64,000 nt of DNA, taken from assembly GCA_016717655.1 (NCBI GenBank), contig JADKFC010000005.1:1-64000 (forward strand), in the 5' to 3' direction. Shown here one piece after another: positions 31,906-40,710 of the stretch. The stretch comes from Saprospiraceae bacterium (GTDB taxonomy: Bacteria; Bacteroidota; Bacteroidia; Chitinophagales; Saprospiraceae). The notes beneath the pieces were generated by a model. That model was not told the origin of the DNA, made no database searches, and saw nothing but the letters and a program-made list of their open reading frames with translations. How positions within the stretch are numbered: the stretch's first letter is position 1; each line of letters starts with the position of its first letter. The position numbers were made by a program, and so were the translations under genes.

Positions 31906-33022
31906 TCAGTTTGATTTACGCTTCTTATGTGATTGATTTGTTCCGGGTTCCCATAAGGCTGGGTTTTCCAACACCTTATGCAACAACCTGGGAAATGCAA
32001 AGTTCGACAATTTTCCCCGATCTACAAAAAAGATATGCTCATTCGAAATTTTTAATATGTTTTCATTCATATTAATCAAATAATATTGGGTATAAATCGA
32101 TTGATGTGTCAAAATATGTGGCTTTTCAGTCCTTTCAATCGATTTTAGCGCCGTCTGTTCCAACGGAAAACCCAGTTTCTTCAAAAAAAGCCTGTACCTC
32201 GGTTTTTTTAAGGGATTTATCAGTATTAGTCTCCACCATCGGAAACTGGTACAAGCCTTGCCAGATGTCTTTTGAATTGCGCTGTTCAATGAGGATTTGT
32301 CCCGCTGGATGAATGATTAAGAAGTAGTGAAAAAACCGATCCTTCTTTTTTACCACCTTTGACTTCACCGGCAACAGACCTTGGAGTTCCTCTTTTTGTG
32401 CCACACAGTCCAACGCAACGGGACAAACATTACAAAGTGGATTTTGGGGCAAACAAACCGTTGCCCCCAGATCAAGCAGGGCCTGGTTAAAATCATCGGC
32501 CTTACTTTTTGGAATTTCGCCATTCAGCCATGCCATTATGGTCTTTTGGGTAGCCGGCAGATCGGCGGCTTCGTGGATGCCCAGATAGCGGGCCACCACC
32601 CTCTTCACATTGCCATCTAGCACCGGATACGCCTTGCCATATGCAAAACTCATGATGGCCGCCGCCGTATAAGCGCCGATGCCTTTGAGCGCCAACACCT
32701 CTTCATAGGTATCCGGAAACTTGCCATTATATTCATCCCTGATGAGCTGAGCCGTGTGGTGTAAGTTCCTCGCCCGTGAATAGTAGCCCAGACCTTCCCA
32801 CAACTTCAGCACCTCATCCTGTGGCGCATTGGCCAGGGCAATGACATCCGGAAATCGTGTTATAAATTGCAGGTAGTAAGGCAGTCCCTGTGCCACCCGG
32901 GTCTGCTGTAAGATGATCTCACTGATCCAAATTTTATAGGGGTCCCTTGTTTCTTTCCATGGCAGATCTCTCTTTTCGGTATCGAACCAACGGAGGAGAG
33001 ATTTGGAAAAGGGGGATGACAT
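31906..33022 (-). CDS. mutY: A/G-specific adenine glycosylase MutY (one homopolymer frameshift)
   Basis: MutY removes adenine mispaired with 8-oxoguanine. The ATG at 33022 gives MSSPFSKSLLRWFDTEKRDLPWK, matching the family start. Longer starts run into an intergenic repeat. ILQQTRV, the HhH ALKGIGAYTAAAI and catalytic aspartate LDGNVKRVVAR are present, with an iron-sulfur site of spacing CX6CX2CX5C (CLPQNPLCNVCPVALDC). The C-terminal NUDIX-like domain starts FHYFLIIHPAGQILIEQR. The frame shifts at a run of seven T near 32190 and then continues LGFPLEQTALKSIER to 31906. The repaired protein has about 372 aa. First gene of the mutY-ssb-gldE-gldD series. Confidence 0.9.
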
Positions 33023-33103
33023 GGGGGGTATTTTTTTTTGCGAAGGTAAGGAAAAGGGATGTGTGGTTGAGGGGAGGGAAGTCATAAAGAGGTTTTCCCA
33101 TAT

Positions 33104-33364
33104 GTACTTTTTTGGCTTGACCCAAAAAAGTACCAAAAAAAGTCAAGGCTGATTATGTCTGCGCCTAAAATTGCTGCATAAATCCGCAATCCAAAAAACT
33201 CGCCGCTAGGCGGTGAGGTGTTTTTGGCAGTATCACAATCACGTCATCTTTTTGTCTGTTCACTTGGCTCATACAGTTTTGGATTTTTTTGCGGATTTAC
33301 TACGCAATTTCTAAACGGCGCAGACATAAAGGCCGAGACAAGCCCCCGGCTGTGCCGCGGGCTT
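33104..33364. repeat. Composite palindromic intergenic element
   Basis: A perfect palindrome, GTACTTTTTTGG (33104-33115) with CCAAAAAAGTAC (33122-33133), opens the element. A long imperfect inverted repeat follows: TATGTCTGCGCC...AAATCCGC (33154-33190) pairs with GCGGATTT...GGCGCAGACATA (33291-33328). Between them is a small hairpin CTCGCCGC / GGCGGTGAG (33198-33216). A GC-rich hairpin, AAGCCCCCGGC / GCCGCGGGCTT (33340-33364), closes it and could terminate the K+ channel transcript from the minus strand. The whole 415-base gap upstream of mutY holds no gene. The form suggests a MITE-like or REP-like family. Confidence 0.6.
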
Positions 33365-33551
33365 AATGTTTATGTGGGATTTGGGAGTTAGGTCCATTGC
33401 TGCGCTCGGAATGATTAGGTGGAATTTTACTTTTAGATTTATGCACTTCCCCTTGCTTTGCAGCCGGATTTGCAACAGTTAGCGCTTTACGCCAGTCGCT
33501 CTACGCTTGGCGCTCTGCCACTATACATCCTCCAACTCCAGAGGGGTGACA

Positions 33552-34436
33552 CTATTCTAACGAGCCCTCACAATGCGGGCAAACCCGTTTTCCCTTCTTA
33601 AATTTTTGAAATTCATTTGAAAAGCCGGAGGCCAGGATGCCGGCGGGGAGGGCAAAGAGGCCGATGCCGAGGATGGAAATGCAGGCAGTTAAAAAGCGGC
33701 CGATGGCAGTAACGGGGTAAACATCGCCGTAGCCTACGGTGGTGAGGGTGGTGACACTCCACCACATAGCAGCGGGGATGCTGGAGAACTTATCGGGCTG
33801 GGCATCGTGCTCTACAAAGTACATGAAACTGGAGGCAACTATAATTAAACCGAGGGTCAACATAAAACACAAGACCAGCTCTTCTTTTTTGGAATAAAAT
33901 ACATTGGCAATTACCCTGGATGCGTTTAAATACCGGCCCAGTTTAAAGAGCCTGAGGAACCTGAATAAACGGAAGATCCGCACAAAACGAAGGTCGTAAA
34001 AAAGGGCTTTGGGTAGGTAAAAAGGCAAGATAGCCGCCAAATCTACCAAAGCACTTGGAGAAAAAATGAACTTCAGCCTGCCCATCACCGGGTGTTTGTA
34101 CTTTTCCATACAGGTACAGGTCCAGACCCTGAGCAGGTACTCGATGGAAAAAATGATGACTGAGATGTATTCAAAAACCTCAAAAAAGGTTTGAAATGCC
34201 AGAAACAGTTCGTCTACCGACTCCAAAATGACCGCAATGACATTGAGTAAAACCAGGGTGATGAGAAAGGTATCTATCTTTTTGTCCCACTGACTATCAC
34301 CCACAGAGGGACAGAGCAGGGAGTGAACCTTTTTTTGCAGATGTGAGGGCATGGCAGGTTTTGTTTTGTTTTGATCTAAAGTGGAAAAGGTTTTTGCCAA
34401 AAAAGCCCATTTTAGCTTAATTTTGGCAGTTTTCAA
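33552..34436 (-). CDS. Voltage-gated potassium channel (six-TM, KcsA-type filter)
   Basis: The protein is 294 aa from the first ATG; the ATG at 34352 (MPSHLQKK) is an alternative start closer to the first helix. S1-S3 are hydrophobic. S4 is LRFVRIFRLFRFLRLFKLGR, with arginines at every third position, as in a voltage sensor. The pore helix and filter read WWSVTTLTTVGYGDVYP. S6 is ILGIGLFALPAGILASGF, followed by a short charged tail with a CPHC pair. It should pass K+ across the inner membrane. Neighbours give no hint of a partner. Confidence 0.92.
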   Translation of the reverse strand: MKTAKIKLKWAFLAKTFSTLDQNKTKPAMPSHLQKKVHSLLCPSVGDSQWDKKIDTFLITLVLLNVIAVILESVDELFLAFQTFFEVFEYISVIIFSIEYLLRVWTCTCMEKYKHPVMGRLKFIFSPSALVDLAAILPFYLPKALFYDLRFVRIFRLFRFLRLFKLGRYLNASRVIANVFYSKKEELVLCFMLTLGLIIVASSFMYFVEHDAQPDKFSSIPAAMWWSVTTLTTVGYGDVYPVTAIGRFLTACISILGIGLFALPAGILASGFSNEFQKFKKGKRVCPHCEGSLE

Positions 34437-34668
34437 CAGATAAAATTAAGATTCCTTTGGGAAAATTAAAATTTTATTGATGGTGGCCTTCAGGAAAAGT
34501 AATAAATATGGGTGAACCCTATCTCTAAAAACCTAGTAACAATATTTCACGCAAGTAATTCAGGAAATGTTTTATTTTCCTCAATTTGCATATGCCATTT
34601 AAACCAAAATTTGTAGGAACTTACTTTAAAAACTATCAGCTATAAATGCATAGAACTCAGTCTGAGAT

Positions 34669-35943
34669 CTAAATACTTTTATGTATTTCAAAGCTTAAAC
34701 AGGGATTTTTTGTAATATAAAATGTTTGATACTCATTGTCCAAATTCATAATCTTATTGGTTCCTGATAGTCTAAATTCAATATTTTTGATGGGCATAAT
34801 TGAAATGCCTATGTCATAAATGGGATAGACAAATAAATTTTTATTCCTTAAATTGATGTTGGCATCCAGGTCTGTGACAAAGTAGACGCTTTTGTATATC
34901 TTAAACTTATTCGAAAAAGTAAACTCAAGATTCAAAATATTTGAGTTTTGGTTTTCAGTAAAAAAGGCCCACTGATTAAGAGGGCGAAAATAATTCTTTA
35001 GTGGATAAATTTGATTGCCTACATACGGAGAAGCATTGTTCCCTCTATAATTAACCCTTGATTTTTCAAAATAGCCCCTATTAAAACCTGCACTGTAATA
35101 CCTAAGATTAATTCGGTAGTTTGCTAACTGGCCTTTGTATTTATAACCCAGAAATATGGATACAGGATATTTACCGGCTAACTGCTGATTGAGTCTATAG
35201 CTGATCTGCATTCTTAACTCACCCGGCAAATCATCTTTAACTGTCAATGAACTGGACAGATTATGGTCTCTTGAATTTAAGCCAAGCAGGTAATTACTCT
35301 CAAAAGCAGCTTCAACGTTATAATGCTTTTTATGCCAACCGATAAAAATTTTGTCAGCCTCTTCCAAATAGAGGCCTATATTATTAGACAAATCTCCGAC
35401 CCTAAAATATCCAAGATAATAGTTCTTTCTTTTAAACTTTACGTTGAGCGCATTGTAGTCAATGTTATAGAATCTAAGATTGTCACCAATGTCTTCATCC
35501 CAAAAATCACCGGCCATTCCTGTAACTTCGATGTAATCATTAAACAATTGAAAGGAATCCAAAAAACTAAATGTGATTTTGGGAAACACTCTTAGATTTC
35601 CTATGAAATTATTACCACCAGACTGGCTTCTTTCTTCAGAGAGTAGTCGAATGTCGAAATGGTAAGCGTTATATTTTGCCTGATAATTCAAAGAACTGTA
35701 AATACCCATATGGGTGAACGGATTATCGGTAGTATATTTTCCGATTAAAGAATTGATGGTTTCCTTTTGATTGCCATAGATATTGTGCTTAGCTCGAGCT
35801 TCAAAATTAAAAAAATGTTGAAATTTGAGCGTATCCTTGGACATAGCACTAGCAAAAGCCATCCAAAGACATAGAATAAAGGAAAAATAAATTCTCTCAG
35901 GCACCATTCTTATTTCTCTAAACATCTTCCAAAAGCTAATCAT
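34669..35943 (-). CDS. Predicted outer-membrane beta-barrel protein, unknown function
   Basis: The protein is 424 aa. The ATG at 35907 (MVPERIYFSFILCLWMAFASA) gives a better signal peptide than the first ATG at 35943. The body has many strands with alternating aromatic residues (KRKNYYLGYFRVGDL, YPVSIFLGYKYKGQLANYRINLRYYSAGF, NLEFTFSNKFKIYKSVYFVTDLDANINL) and ends IEFRLSGTNK...LSFEIHKSI. It lacks a TonB box or plug. The base composition is more AT-rich than the genes before 33 kb. I do not recognise the family. Confidence 0.65.
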   Translation of the reverse strand: MISFWKMFREIRMVPERIYFSFILCLWMAFASAMSKDTLKFQHFFNFEARAKHNIYGNQKETINSLIGKYTTDNPFTHMGIYSSLNYQAKYNAYHFDIRLLSEERSQSGGNNFIGNLRVFPKITFSFLDSFQLFNDYIEVTGMAGDFWDEDIGDNLRFYNIDYNALNVKFKRKNYYLGYFRVGDLSNNIGLYLEEADKIFIGWHKKHYNVEAAFESNYLLGLNSRDHNLSSSLTVKDDLPGELRMQISYRLNQQLAGKYPVSIFLGYKYKGQLANYRINLRYYSAGFNRGYFEKSRVNYRGNNASPYVGNQIYPLKNYFRPLNQWAFFTENQNSNILNLEFTFSNKFKIYKSVYFVTDLDANINLRNKNLFVYPIYDIGISIMPIKNIEFRLSGTNKIMNLDNEYQTFYITKNPCLSFEIHKSI

Positions 35944-35959
35944 TCATTGAAAAAGGTAA

Positions 35960-36721
35960 TTAAGTACTTAAATCCGTCTCATCCCACCCCATTCCTTTGG
36001 ATAGCATCCAGGTCAAAGCATGCCTTCTTTCGTGGATCACACCACCATTGGCCCTGGGGTCAAAACCTGGGGGTACCGTTTGCCCTCTCATTTGTGCACT
36101 TCTTACCGCATTGTGTAAACAATAAAATAAGTCTTCCTGCTTACGCAATTCCTCTTCTGATACCACTTCTTTTGTTTGCAGCCATTCTTCTATCTTACCG
36201 TTGAGCGGACAAGTGTACTTAAATACAATTTCCTGCATTTGTGCGCCTGTCATCATCTGCCCGGAAATTTCAGGACTAGGATAACCAAAGTACCACGCCA
36301 AAGGACAGGCATTTTCAAATTTCCAACCAATGGCATTTCTTAATGCCTCATCCTCTCTGGATGAATGGAAGATTTGTTTTTCACTCTCCGTTAAAAATAA
36401 ATCCAATTCATTGCTTGCCACAAAGTGGAGAATAGCTTCATCTGCCAGGTCTTTGGCAGGAACCATCAGCCAAAGCACCATCGCTTTTATGGCGTTCAAT
36501 CTTTTGGCAATTTCGATTTTTGCTCTTAGTTGCCTTTCCAATTGCGTTGGCAAAGATCTGGATGGAACAAACCCAGCATTTAAGCAGATGGTCACATTTT
36601 CCAGTCTGAGGTCTGTCATCCAGGGGATGGTTTTGTAGGAGTCTAAATGGTCAGTCTGGTGGGTGGAGTTGGATTGGGATTTGGGGGAGGTGGAGGTGAA
36701 GAGTTTTTTGAGGAAGTTCAT
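35960..36721 (-). CDS. DUF4272 family protein
   Basis: The protein is 253 aa. The pattern SRSLPTQLERQLRAKIEIAKRLNAIKAMVLWL near the middle and the closing EAL-like RRHALTWMLSKGMGWDETDLST fit DUF4272, a family of unknown function common in Bacteroidota. There is no signal peptide or membrane helix, so it is cytoplasmic. It ends 16 bases before the barrel gene's first ATG on the same strand. A palindrome lies just upstream of its start. Confidence 0.75.
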   Translation of the reverse strand: MNFLKKLFTSTSPKSQSNSTHQTDHLDSYKTIPWMTDLRLENVTICLNAGFVPSRSLPTQLERQLRAKIEIAKRLNAIKAMVLWLMVPAKDLADEAILHFVASNELDLFLTESEKQIFHSSREDEALRNAIGWKFENACPLAWYFGYPSPEISGQMMTGAQMQEIVFKYTCPLNGKIEEWLQTKEVVSEEELRKQEDLFYCLHNAVRSAQMRGQTVPPGFDPRANGGVIHERRHALTWMLSKGMGWDETDLST

Positions 36722-36761
36722 TATTTTATGGGGAGGATTGATTATAATTTGTACCGTACAA

Positions 36762-36815
36762 AGCTATATGACGGCTACATTATAAGCAAGATGGTCACGT
36801 AGCCGTAGTTAAGGC
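36762..36815. other. Palindrome after the pre-insertion stop of the small gene; possible degenerate attC
   Basis: ACGGCTAC (36771-36778) pairs perfectly with GTAGCCGT (36799-36806) around a 20-base loop. Partly paired flanks follow: AGCTATATG on the left, and GTTAAGGC on the right. GTTAAGG is close to the integron R' box GTTRRRY, but the left box (TATATGAC) is a poor partner. It directly follows the original stop codon (36815-36817) of the gene now interrupted by the IS. It may equally be a simple transcript-end hairpin. Confidence 0.35.
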
Positions 36816-36843
36816 TATTTTTTATTGATTTCATAATATTTTT

Positions 36844-36852
36844 CCAACTCGA
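36844..36852. repeat. Left copy of the IS target-site duplication (CCAACTCGA)
   Basis: The identical 9 bases are at 38350-38358 on the other side of the IS. Removing the IS with one copy restores an open frame across the site on the minus strand. Confidence 0.88.
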
Positions 36853-36879
36853 GAGACTGTTCAATAAAGTGTGTCTACA

Positions 36880-36887
36880 TATCTTTG
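36880..36887 (+). promoter_or_regulatory. -7 box (TATCTTTG) of the IS transposase
   Basis: An exact TAnnTTTG match ends 4 bases before the transposase ATG at 36892, so the message would be leaderless or nearly so. No -33 box is evident in the short left end of the IS. Confidence 0.35.
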
Positions 36888-36891
36888 TAAA

Positions 36892-38124
36892 ATGAATAAA
36901 GAAGAAAAGGAAAAGGTAGAAAGCCAAGAACTGTATGAAAGAATGAAACAACGGCTATATTCCAAGGAGCCGCTGTTTGGAGATGGTAGTCCATTTAGTG
37001 AGCTTTTGCAGAGCATGGTCAATAAGATGTTAGAAGGTGAAGCTGACCATCATATTGACAATGAATTGCTTATGGGTAAAAAGAATAAGCGGAATGGCTA
37101 CACAAAAAAGCAAGTAATCACTCAAAGTGGCCCAATTGAAGTACAAACGCCCAGGGATCGAAATTCAACATTTGAGCCAGAGTTAATAGGAAAGCGAGAA
37201 AAGGAGCTTCATAGTGGGTTAGATACTCAAATTATAGCCTTATATGCACAAGGTAACTCTGTAGAGGATGTACGTAGACTGATCCAGAAGATCTATGGGA
37301 TAGAAATATCTGCTGGAAAGATATCTCAAATAACAGATAATGTGTTACCAGAGATAGAAGCCTGGAAAACAAGGGCTTTGCAATCATTTTACCCAATCGT
37401 ATATCTTGACGCGATCCATTTTAAGGTTAGACATGAAGGAGTGTATAGCACAAGAGCCTTTTATACCGTGTATTCAGTAGACTGGGGAGGCAACAGGGAT
37501 TTACTGGGCTTGTACATCAATCAGAGTGAAGGAGCTTACAATTGGGGGTTGGTATTACAGGACCTCAAGAAGCGTGGTGTTGAGGATATTCTTGTGATAT
37601 GTACAGATAATTTGAAGGGTTTTTCAGAGACCATACAAGAGGAGTATCCAAGAGCCATTAAACAGAAATGTATTGTTCACCAAGTAAGAAATTCAATGAA
37701 ATATGTGGATGATAAAGATGCAAAAAAGGTGGTGGTTGCACTAAGGAAAATATATAGTGCACCAACAGAACAAGCGGCATTATCGGCCTTGGAGTTGTTC
37801 AAACAACAGTGGGGTAAAACATACGGATACATAGTTGAAAATTGGGAGCATGCATGGGAAGAACTAATGGCTTATATGAACTTTGGATCTCACATTCGTA
37901 GGATGATCTACACGACAAATCCAGTGGAAGCACTGCATAGAATAATTAGAAAAATAGTAAAAGGTAAAGCGGCCTGGGTGTCGGAAACTGCATTGCTTAA
38001 ACAGATATATCTGGCACTTATGCACAACGAAAAGTCATGGAAAAGAACAGCTTACAACTGGAAAACTATTCAAAGAGAGATCATGGAAAAGTACCCTGAA
38101 TTAATCAATAAACACATCAGATAA
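36892..38124 (+). CDS. IS256-family transposase (Mutator-type DDE)
   Basis: The ATG at 36892 is preferred, giving 410 aa beginning MNKEEKEKVESQELYER. An N-terminal helical DNA-binding region precedes NGYTKKQVITQSGPIEVQTPRDRNSTFEP, a hallmark of the family. The catalytic aspartates lie in YLDAIHFKVR and ICTDNLKGF. The glutamate is in the C-terminal helical part (MIYTTNPVEALHRIIRK is the conserved block). The gene is complete, and the element is probably active. Confidence 0.95.
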   Translation: MNKEEKEKVESQELYERMKQRLYSKEPLFGDGSPFSELLQSMVNKMLEGEADHHIDNELLMGKKNKRNGYTKKQVITQSGPIEVQTPRDRNSTFEPELIGKREKELHSGLDTQIIALYAQGNSVEDVRRLIQKIYGIEISAGKISQITDNVLPEIEAWKTRALQSFYPIVYLDAIHFKVRHEGVYSTRAFYTVYSVDWGGNRDLLGLYINQSEGAYNWGLVLQDLKKRGVEDILVICTDNLKGFSETIQEEYPRAIKQKCIVHQVRNSMKYVDDKDAKKVVVALRKIYSAPTEQAALSALELFKQQWGKTYGYIVENWEHAWEELMAYMNFGSHIRRMIYTTNPVEALHRIIRKIVKGKAAWVSETALLKQIYLALMHNEKSWKRTAYNWKTIQREIMEKYPELINKHIR

Positions 38125-38335
38125 GCCTGGCAGATGAGGGTAAATGAACAGATCTTGATGCATCAACTGGTAAACAAAGGTATCCTTTGTTCCGAATCAG
38201 TAAAGGCTAAAATGAATGGCTCCTGCGTCGCCAGCCTTGACAGATTCTCCACAAAGAATGGTGGAAGTTTACCAGTTGAAGCATCCGAACTCTATCCCGG
38301 CTGTTCGGTAAATTATTTTTTAACCCAGACACACT

Positions 38336-38821
38336 TTAATGAACTATCCCCAACTCGATTTTAAATATATTAACTATGTCCTCATGAATTTTTAAAATTT
38401 CATCTAAAACATATTTAAATTCTTCTACATTCTTTACAATTGGATTCATACATTCATAATCATCTATATCTCGAATCACTGTTTTGACAATTTGTCTAAA
38501 AGAAAATGAAATTGGTCTATCAATGTTTTCACCAAAAAATCTATATGAACTATCAATCATTCCGTATCGATATGAAATCATAAAACGAGAACATAGCCCA
38601 TGAAAATCAAAATCCTTATATATTATTTTTTCTGTTGCTGAAATCTTAAAATTAAGTTCCTTTTCTTTTAGTATGGATATGATCTCACTTTTAACCAACT
38701 CCTTTGAATTGTCATAATCCCAAATATTTTTACAAATTTCAACATATTTTTCTTTCTGTTTAACCTGAGTGATAACAGATTCTGATATTTCGTTAAACTC
38801 AATATATGTCATTTTAAACAA
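38336..38821 (-). CDS. Small unknown protein, 3' end replaced by the IS insertion
   Basis: The present frame encodes 161 aa and ends in IELGIVH, the last four residues coming from the IS right end. Joining across the target duplication gives IELEKYYEINKK and a TAG at 36815-36817, a 166-aa original. The protein is acidic and helical (QKEKYVEICKNIWDYDNSKELVKSE) with no signal peptide, and I do not recognise it. It is more AT-rich than the core genes. It lies directly downstream, on the same strand, of the intron-containing attC-like site, so it may be a captured cassette gene. Confidence 0.6.
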   Translation of the reverse strand: MFKMTYIEFNEISESVITQVKQKEKYVEICKNIWDYDNSKELVKSEIISILKEKELNFKISATEKIIYKDFDFHGLCSRFMISYRYGMIDSSYRFFGENIDRPISFSFRQIVKTVIRDIDDYECMNPIVKNVEEFKYVLDEILKIHEDIVNIFKIELGIVH

Positions 38822-38857
38822 TATTTACTTAAGTTTTATCTCAAATTAGTTATAATC

Positions 38858-38928
38858 GAGTCACGCAGGGGAATCTCACCCCTACGTTCTCACGGAACCG
38901 TGCGTGAAAGTCTCCCTTCACACGGCTC
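38858..38928 (-). ncRNA. Group II intron domains V and VI
   Basis: Domain V is the 34-nt hairpin at 38928-38895, opening GAGCCGTGTGAAGG and closing CACGCACGGTTC, with the normal bulge and loop. Domain VI (38891-38858) pairs GAG...CGTAGGGG with CCCCTGCG...CTC. An unpaired TGA on the 3' side supplies the bulged branch-point adenosine. Spacing from domain VI to the intron end is 3 nt. Confidence 0.92.
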
Positions 38929-38966
38929 TTCATGTTTATAAATCACACAAAGATATGAAGATACCT

Positions 38967-40190
38967 TTATGGATATACCAATCTCCAATGAGCAAAAAGG
39001 GCTGGATTTTCTTTATATTTAGCCTTTAACCATCGAATGGCTGCATACTTATATAATCCCTTCTCCCATTTTACCCATTTAAGAAGTCTGGCATTGAGCT
39101 GATTCCAAACGTATCGCATACTGCCATTCTCAAACTTATGAAAATAGTTAATGAGACCTCGTATCATTGGATTCAATTCTTTTGCTATGTGTTCAATGGG
39201 CCTTCGCCTTTTATGAATTTCCCAGCTTTTGAATTTCCTCAATATACCAACTCTAGATTTGATACTGACATATGTACCTGGTAGGCTCTTAACACCTTTT
39301 GTAGTTTTAACACCTACTGGCTTAATACTGAATCCCAGAAAATCATATTTCTTTGGGTATAACTTTTCAGCTATGCCCCTTAGATTAACAATTTTCGTCT
39401 TTAATGGATGCAATTCCAAGCGGCAAATAACCATTCTTGCCTTAAGAACTTTCAGCATAAATAATGCCTGCTTCTCCGTCTTGCAATGTACAACAATGTC
39501 ATCTGCATATCTTTCAAATGGTTTTTCAGGATGGTTAATTTCCATCCACTTGTCAAATACCACATGTAAGAACAGATTTGCTAGCAGCGGACTAATGACA
39601 CCACCTTGCGGCGTGCCTGTCAGAGTATCCGCGTACAAGCCCTCCTTATTCACTACACCTGCTTCAAGCCATCTAAGTACATACAAAAGTACCCATCTTT
39701 CTTTACAGTAATGTTCAATTGATTTCATCATCAGATTATGGTCTATGTTGTCAAAGAAGCCCTTGATGTCTATGTCAATTGCAAAATCATGATTTAATGT
39801 TCTTGCGTTTGATTGTCGAACTGCATCATGTGCACTCTTTTTGGGTCTATAACCATAGGAATCTGGATGAAACAATGGCTCCATTTTCTGTTCCAGATGC
39901 TTCTTTACTACCTGCTGTGCTATCCTGTCGAGTAATGTCGGAATGCCTAAATGGCGTTCGCCACCATCTCGTTTTGGTATAGCTACCTGTCTTACTGGCG
40001 ATGGAAAGTATGTACCCGAAGTCAGCCTGTTCCACAGTTTGTAGAGCTCCTTACTTCGATTGGCATCTAAGTAATCCCAGCTCATTCTGTCAATGCCATA
40101 GCTTCCCCTATTGGCTCTTACTTCCTTGTACGCCTGCCAAACCATTAGTTTGGTGATTGGTTGTGATTTTGTCTCAAAATAATCAGTCAT
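38967..40190 (-). CDS. ltrA: Group II intron reverse transcriptase/maturase
   Basis: The ATG at 40190 (MTDYFETKSQPITKLMVW) is preferred; the frame is open to 40235. The protein is about 407 aa. RT motifs include IDRMSWDYLD, the fingers block GIPTLLDRIAQQVV, DIDIKGFFDNIDH, TPQGGVISPLLANLFL and the catalytic RYADDIVVH. The maturase domain is RRRPIEHIAKELNPMIRGLINYFHKF. No HNH endonuclease domain follows, as in class C introns. It should promote splicing and retromobility of the intron that encodes it. The gene is intact. Confidence 0.95.
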   Translation of the reverse strand: MTDYFETKSQPITKLMVWQAYKEVRANRGSYGIDRMSWDYLDANRSKELYKLWNRLTSGTYFPSPVRQVAIPKRDGGERHLGIPTLLDRIAQQVVKKHLEQKMEPLFHPDSYGYRPKKSAHDAVRQSNARTLNHDFAIDIDIKGFFDNIDHNLMMKSIEHYCKERWVLLYVLRWLEAGVVNKEGLYADTLTGTPQGGVISPLLANLFLHVVFDKWMEINHPEKPFERYADDIVVHCKTEKQALFMLKVLKARMVICRLELHPLKTKIVNLRGIAEKLYPKKYDFLGFSIKPVGVKTTKGVKSLPGTYVSIKSRVGILRKFKSWEIHKRRRPIEHIAKELNPMIRGLINYFHKFENGSMRYVWNQLNARLLKWVKWEKGLYKYAAIRWLKAKYKENPALFAHWRLVYP

Positions 40191-40710
40191 CCCTTTATAT
40201 CGGTTGTCAATTGTTTTGTAAACTAAACATGCCAAATCCTTCGCTCCTATCCCATTACAGAATAATCAACACTACTACGATTTGGTCTGCCGCCAACATC
40301 TCAGACCAGCCTTTATCTGACTGCTTCCTCTCTCGATTTTACAGTACGATGTTGACTTCTCTTGTTCCATATGATAGCCTATATACAGTTCTTGCCAACT
40401 TTACCCCGGTTATCATGTACCCAGTAATCAGGTCTCCCGGTACACTCTGTCGCAAGCACAAACGTAACTGCCTGCTTTTGATAACATCTTTGCCCTATCG
40501 AGGCTTCATCATTGGTTCACTTTCGTTCAACTCCTGTACATTCACCTACAGCTATCAAGTAGCCGTTTTTCTTTATCGTTCAGCACATATGACTTTCGGC
40601 ATATGCACCATAAAGTGGTTTGGTAGCTATTCCTGACAATCGCCACCGAGAGGCCTACTCTCATCTATCATATAGCATCAATCTATCTTCATAGATTGTT
40701 CAAGACACAC

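Larger units (their letters stand above)
36853..38349 (+). mobile_element. IS256-family insertion sequence, complete
   Basis: The element is about 1.5 kb and carries one intact transposase. Its ends are inverted repeats of about 22 bp. The left end reads GACTGTTCAATAAAGTGTGTCT from 36855. The reverse complement of the right end (38327-38348) reads GATAGTTCATTAAAGTGTGTCT, with three mismatches. A 9-bp direct repeat CCAACTCGA flanks the element (36844-36852 and 38350-38358), as expected for IS256 elements. Intact ends, the intact gene and the identical duplication point to a recent insertion. Confidence 0.92.
38855..40710 (-). mobile_element. Group II intron (attC-associated, class C-like)
   Basis: On the minus strand the element starts GTGTG at 40710 (the group II 5' consensus GUGYG) and ends ...CTCGAT at 38855 (3' consensus AY), 1,856 nt in all. 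It holds a reverse transcriptase gene, a canonical domain V and a domain VI. Joining the flanks gives AAAACGT + TATAAC. This restores GTTATAAC at the edge of a long palindrome, so the ends are supported from both sides. GTGTG could also start at 40712, which would not restore the pairing. The stretch 40236-40710 carries no gene and should fold as domains I-IV. Confidence 0.85.

Noticed and set aside
40157..40636. 159-codon plus-strand frame across the intron 5' region
   Set aside because: It lies antisense to the region expected to fold as intron domains I-IV and shows no protein motifs.
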